64,000 nucleotides of DNA from Paenibacillus lacisoli (GTDB taxonomy: Bacteria; Bacillota; Bacilli; Paenibacillales; Paenibacillaceae): the NCBI RefSeq assembly GCF_030580655.1, contig NZ_JAUQTB010000003.1, positions 124,001 to 188,000 of the forward strand, read 5' to 3'. Shown in pieces: positions 61,818 to 64,000 of the stretch; positions within the stretch are counted from its first letter, which is position 1; each line of letters begins with the position of its first letter. Both the position numbers and the translations under genes were made by a program. A model generated the notes under the pieces. The model searched no databases. It was not told where the DNA came from and worked only from the letters and a program-made list of their open reading frames with translations.

Positions 61818-62672
61818 ATGAAATGGTACAAAAAATTAATGGCAGGCGTTCTCGCCGCAACTTTGATTACTGCGGTGGTTCCTTCTGCAACAACTCAGGC
61901 GGCCAGCCTCAGCGGCCGGATCGTAATCAATGGATCTTCAGCCCTGCTCCCGTTGACACTGCAAGCTGCTAACGAATTCAAGAAAGCCAACCCGCGTGTA
62001 CGGATCTCTGCTTCCGCAGCCGGCTCCGTTACAGGCCCGCAAGCAGTGCGTAAAGGCATTGCCGATATCGGTGCATGTGACTGGGACGCTTCCACGAACG
62101 TACCGGGTTTTGCCAAGTTTGATGGACAGGTAGCGAATAAGGTAGCGGTTATTCCTTTCGCTGCTGTAGTTAACAAGTCCACAGGTGTGGACAACCTGAG
62201 CACAAAACAGCTGCAGGACATCTTCTCCGGTAAAGTAACTAACTGGAAAAGTGTAGGCGGTAAAGACGCTGACATTATCGTTGTGAACCGCTCCTTTGGT
62301 TCCGGAACACGCGTTAACTTCCAATTGAAAGCTCTGGAAGGCAAAGACTTCATGAGCAAAGGCAGCAACTACAAAGAAGTGAAATCCAGCGGCGATATGA
62401 AAACAGCAGTTGAAACGACACCAAATGCAATCGGTTATATTGACCTGGCTTATGTGACAGACAAAATGACCGCAGTTAAGGTCAACAATGTAGCTCCTTC
62501 CGAAGCTAACGTGATCAACGGTTCTTACAAAGTATGGAGCTATGGCTACTACATGACAAAAGGTGCTCCAACAGGTGCAACCAAAGCGTTTATTGACTAC
62601 GTGCAAAGCAAAAAGTTCCAGAACGGCTCCCTGCGCAAGCTGAAATTCATCCCGATCTCGGCAATGAAATAA
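61818..62672 (+). CDS. pstS: Phosphate-binding protein PstS
   Basis: A 284-residue exported phosphate receptor: signal peptide about 1-28 (TQA-A), then the PstS fold with phosphate-contact segments NGSSALLPL (about 38), GSVTGPQAVRKGIADIG (about 72) and the SFGSGTRVNFQL loop with Ser/Arg. It lacks a lipobox Cys, so it may be held otherwise or released. A long hairpin in the pstS-pstC gap likely reduces transcription of the transporter genes relative to the receptor. RBS GAGAGGGGA. No convincing Pho box lies directly upstream. Confidence 0.93.
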   Translation: MKWYKKLMAGVLAATLITAVVPSATTQAASLSGRIVINGSSALLPLTLQAANEFKKANPRVRISASAAGSVTGPQAVRKGIADIGACDWDASTNVPGFAKFDGQVANKVAVIPFAAVVNKSTGVDNLSTKQLQDIFSGKVTNWKSVGGKDADIIVVNRSFGSGTRVNFQLKALEGKDFMSKGSNYKEVKSSGDMKTAVETTPNAIGYIDLAYVTDKMTAVKVNNVAPSEANVINGSYKVWSYGYYMTKGAPTGATKAFIDYVQSKKFQNGSLRKLKFIPISAMK

Positions 62673-62705
62673 GTACGCGTAATTCCGTAAACCAAGTTCA
62701 TGAAG

Positions 62706-62746
62706 CGGCCGGCTGAGACGCTATAGCGCGTCAAGCCGGCCTTTCT
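62706..62746 (+). terminator. Intercistronic hairpin between pstS and pstC
   Basis: GGCCGGCT-AGACGC and its near-complement GCG-GTC-AGCCGGCC form an about 15-bp stem around TATA, followed by TTTCTTC. Weak T-run, so partial termination or 3'-end protection of the pstS message is likely. Confidence 0.7.
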
Positions 62747-62786
62747 TCAGCTTGATTGTCTAATCCAGAGGAGGGCAACTTTCCCT

Positions 62787-63743
62787 ATGATGAATACACC
62801 GGCAGCACCGCAGACGTATCCCCGTCAGGAGCCGCATGCCAGCCTGGAGCTGGGGCGCGGCGGACGCTTGAGCCGCAAAGCCCGGCTGGGCCTGTTTAAC
62901 CGCTTGTTCCGCCTGGCCTGCATCGCCTGCGCTATTTTTGTATCCCTGCTTTTGCTGTTAATTCTGGTCTTTATGTTCCGTACCGGTATTCTGGTGTTCC
63001 GTGATGTATCCGTGACTGAGTTTTTCACAACTACGCTGTGGGAACCCGAGAATGATCATTATGGTGCCCTGGTTTTTATTGCCGGCACCTTCGCCCTGAC
63101 GGGGCTGACGCTCCTGATTTCGGTTCCTTTGTCCGTCATTGTTGCCATTTTCCTGGCAGAGATGGCTCCAGTATGGCTGCGGACGGCGCTGCGCCCGATC
63201 TATGACCTCCTGGTCGGCATTCCATCCGTCGTATATGGCTATCTCGGTTTAACCGTGCTCATTCCTTTTCTGCGTGATATCACCGGCAATGGTCTGACTG
63301 ACGGGCTGCTGGCTGCTTCTCTGGTGCTCACGATCATGGTGCTGCCGACCATCAGCCGGGTCAGTGACGATGCACTTACGGCCGTGCCGCAGAAATTTCG
63401 TGATGCTTCTTATGCGCTGGGAGCCAGCCGATTTCAGACCATCGTGAAGACCGTCGTCCCCGCAGCCGGAAGAGGCATCATGTACGCTGTTATTCTCGGC
63501 ATGGCCCGGGCGATCGGTGAGACGATGGCGGTAGTTATGGTGATCGGGAATACACCTCAGCTGGCAGACAGCCTGTTCAAACCCACTTCGGTCCTGACGA
63601 GCAACATTGTCATGCAGATTGCCAATGTGCCTTTTGATTCCACGTGGAACTATGCCCTCTATATGATGGGCTTCCTGCTGCTGATCATTGCTATCATCAT
63701 GATCGTAGCCATCCGACTGCTGCAAAGGAGACCTGTACAATGA
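62787..63743 (+). CDS. pstC: Phosphate ABC transporter permease PstC
   Basis: A 318-residue permease with six TM helices: TM1 about 45-70, then the BPD_transp_1 domain (about 100-310) with the EAA-type coupling loop ALTAVPQKFRDASYALGASRFQTIVKTVVPAAGRGI. VGIPSVVYGYLGLTVLIP is the PstC-specific TM segment. Works with PstA as the membrane channel of high-affinity phosphate import. Overlaps pstA by 4 bp (ATGA). RBS GAGGAGG about 20 nt before the ATGATG. Confidence 0.94.
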   Translation: MMNTPAAPQTYPRQEPHASLELGRGGRLSRKARLGLFNRLFRLACIACAIFVSLLLLLILVFMFRTGILVFRDVSVTEFFTTTLWEPENDHYGALVFIAGTFALTGLTLLISVPLSVIVAIFLAEMAPVWLRTALRPIYDLLVGIPSVVYGYLGLTVLIPFLRDITGNGLTDGLLAASLVLTIMVLPTISRVSDDALTAVPQKFRDASYALGASRFQTIVKTVVPAAGRGIMYAVILGMARAIGETMAVVMVIGNTPQLADSLFKPTSVLTSNIVMQIANVPFDSTWNYALYMMGFLLLIIAIIMIVAIRLLQRRPVQ

Positions 63744-64000
63744 GCCGAACCTCATCCAGTGTGACCCCCTCCCTCCGGTCCGGCAGAAGGTCAGCACGTA
63801 TTCAGAACCACTTGTTCACCGGGCTGGTGTACGGTGTAGGCCTGTTTACTGTGCTGACTATCTGTGGGCTGCTGTATCTTATTCTTCACAAGGGACTTCC
63901 CCATCTGAACTGGGGCTTCCTCTACGGACTGCCAAGTGAGATGGATGCCGGGGGCGGCATAGGTCCGATGCTGTTCAACTCTTTCTATATGCTGATCCTG
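63740..64000 (+). CDS. pstA: Phosphate ABC transporter permease PstA (5' part; cut by window)
   Basis: Eighty-seven codons run from the ATG at 63740, overlapping the pstC stop, to the window edge. They show a basic N-terminus, TM1 (LVYGVGLFTVLTICGLLYLIL) and the HKGLPHLNWGFLYGLPSEMDAGGGIGPMLFNSFYML segment typical of PstA. The rest, and presumably pstB, lie beyond the window. Confidence 0.92.
   Translation, partial: MSRTSSSVTPSLRSGRRSARIQNHLFTGLVYGVGLFTVLTICGLLYLILHKGLPHLNWGFLYGLPSEMDAGGGIGPMLFNSFYMLIL

Noticed and set aside
1..64000. Prophage, insertion sequence, CRISPR or toxin-antitoxin system
   Set aside because: No transposase, integrase, phage structural gene, regular repeat array or recognisable toxin-antitoxin pair was found.

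Overview
The window looks like an ordinary chromosomal stretch of a Paenibacillus-type Gram-positive bacterium (Bacillales). The evidence is inference from content: moderately high GC, GGAGG-type ribosome binding sites with some GTG and TTG starts, a SAM-I (S-box) riboswitch, SLH cell-wall anchoring domains, a BceRSAB-type module, many OmpR-type two-component systems, an LTA-synthase-like enzyme and Rho-independent terminators after most genes. No rRNA, tRNA, insertion sequence, prophage or CRISPR array was seen. The window cuts a glycoside hydrolase at its left edge and pstA at its right edge.

Layout. 1-4.5 kb (mostly minus strand): a secreted GH43-like enzyme, a decayed AraC-type regulator fragment, an IF-3 paralogue, and a secreted 5'-nucleotidase/phosphodiesterase with a candidate Pho box. 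4.7-7.3 kb: a SAM-I riboswitch controlling mmuP-mmuM (S-methylmethionine uptake and methionine synthesis). 7.4-10.7 kb: response regulator, histidine kinase, ABC ATPase and permease in one gene block. 10.9-14 kb: an SLH-anchored beta-lactamase-fold hydrolase and a diacylglycerol-kinase-like lipid kinase. 14-18.4 kb: a compact flavin electron-transfer cassette (FMN-binding protein, ApbE, RnfD-like membrane protein) divergent from a two-component system. 18.4-21.5 kb: Ada, then ArsR plus aldehyde dehydrogenase. 21.5-27.5 kb: a two-component system divergent from a VTC polyphosphate polymerase, a DUF4956 membrane protein and a large beta-helix lipoprotein.

27.6-41.3 kb holds single metabolic and regulatory genes (chromate transporter, histidine phosphatase, Crp/Fnr regulator, Darcynin-like fragment, DUF1036 protein, SDR, aldo-keto reductase, 7TM-PAS-GGDEF protein, MarR with a divergent quinone-reductase-like enzyme, LLM oxidoreductase, epimerase, GIY-YIG protein, YdcF protein). 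41.4-45.9 kb is the BceRSAB-like antimicrobial-peptide module. 46-57.4 kb contains a zinc protease, an LTA-synthase-like enzyme, several transporters, a DAO oxidoreductase, a Streptococcus-type RlmN, an NSS symporter and a lipoprotein. 57.6-58.6 kb is a deletion-fused remnant of a MoxR ATPase/VWA gene pair. 59-64 kb has asparaginase, a stalk-domain/beta-propeller secreted protein with a structured leader, and pstS-pstC-pstA.

Themes. Phosphate recurs (Pho-box 5'-nucleotidase, polyphosphate polymerase, pst operon). Cell-envelope stress sensing is heavy: four complete two-component systems, each next to a transport, redox or envelope target. The most interesting loci are the VTC/DUF4956/beta-helix cassette with its own two-component system, the minimal RnfD/ApbE/FMN cassette with its own two-component system, a tiny transcription unit encoding a 12-residue peptide, and the Bce-type operator embedded in the 3' end of the sensor kinase gene.
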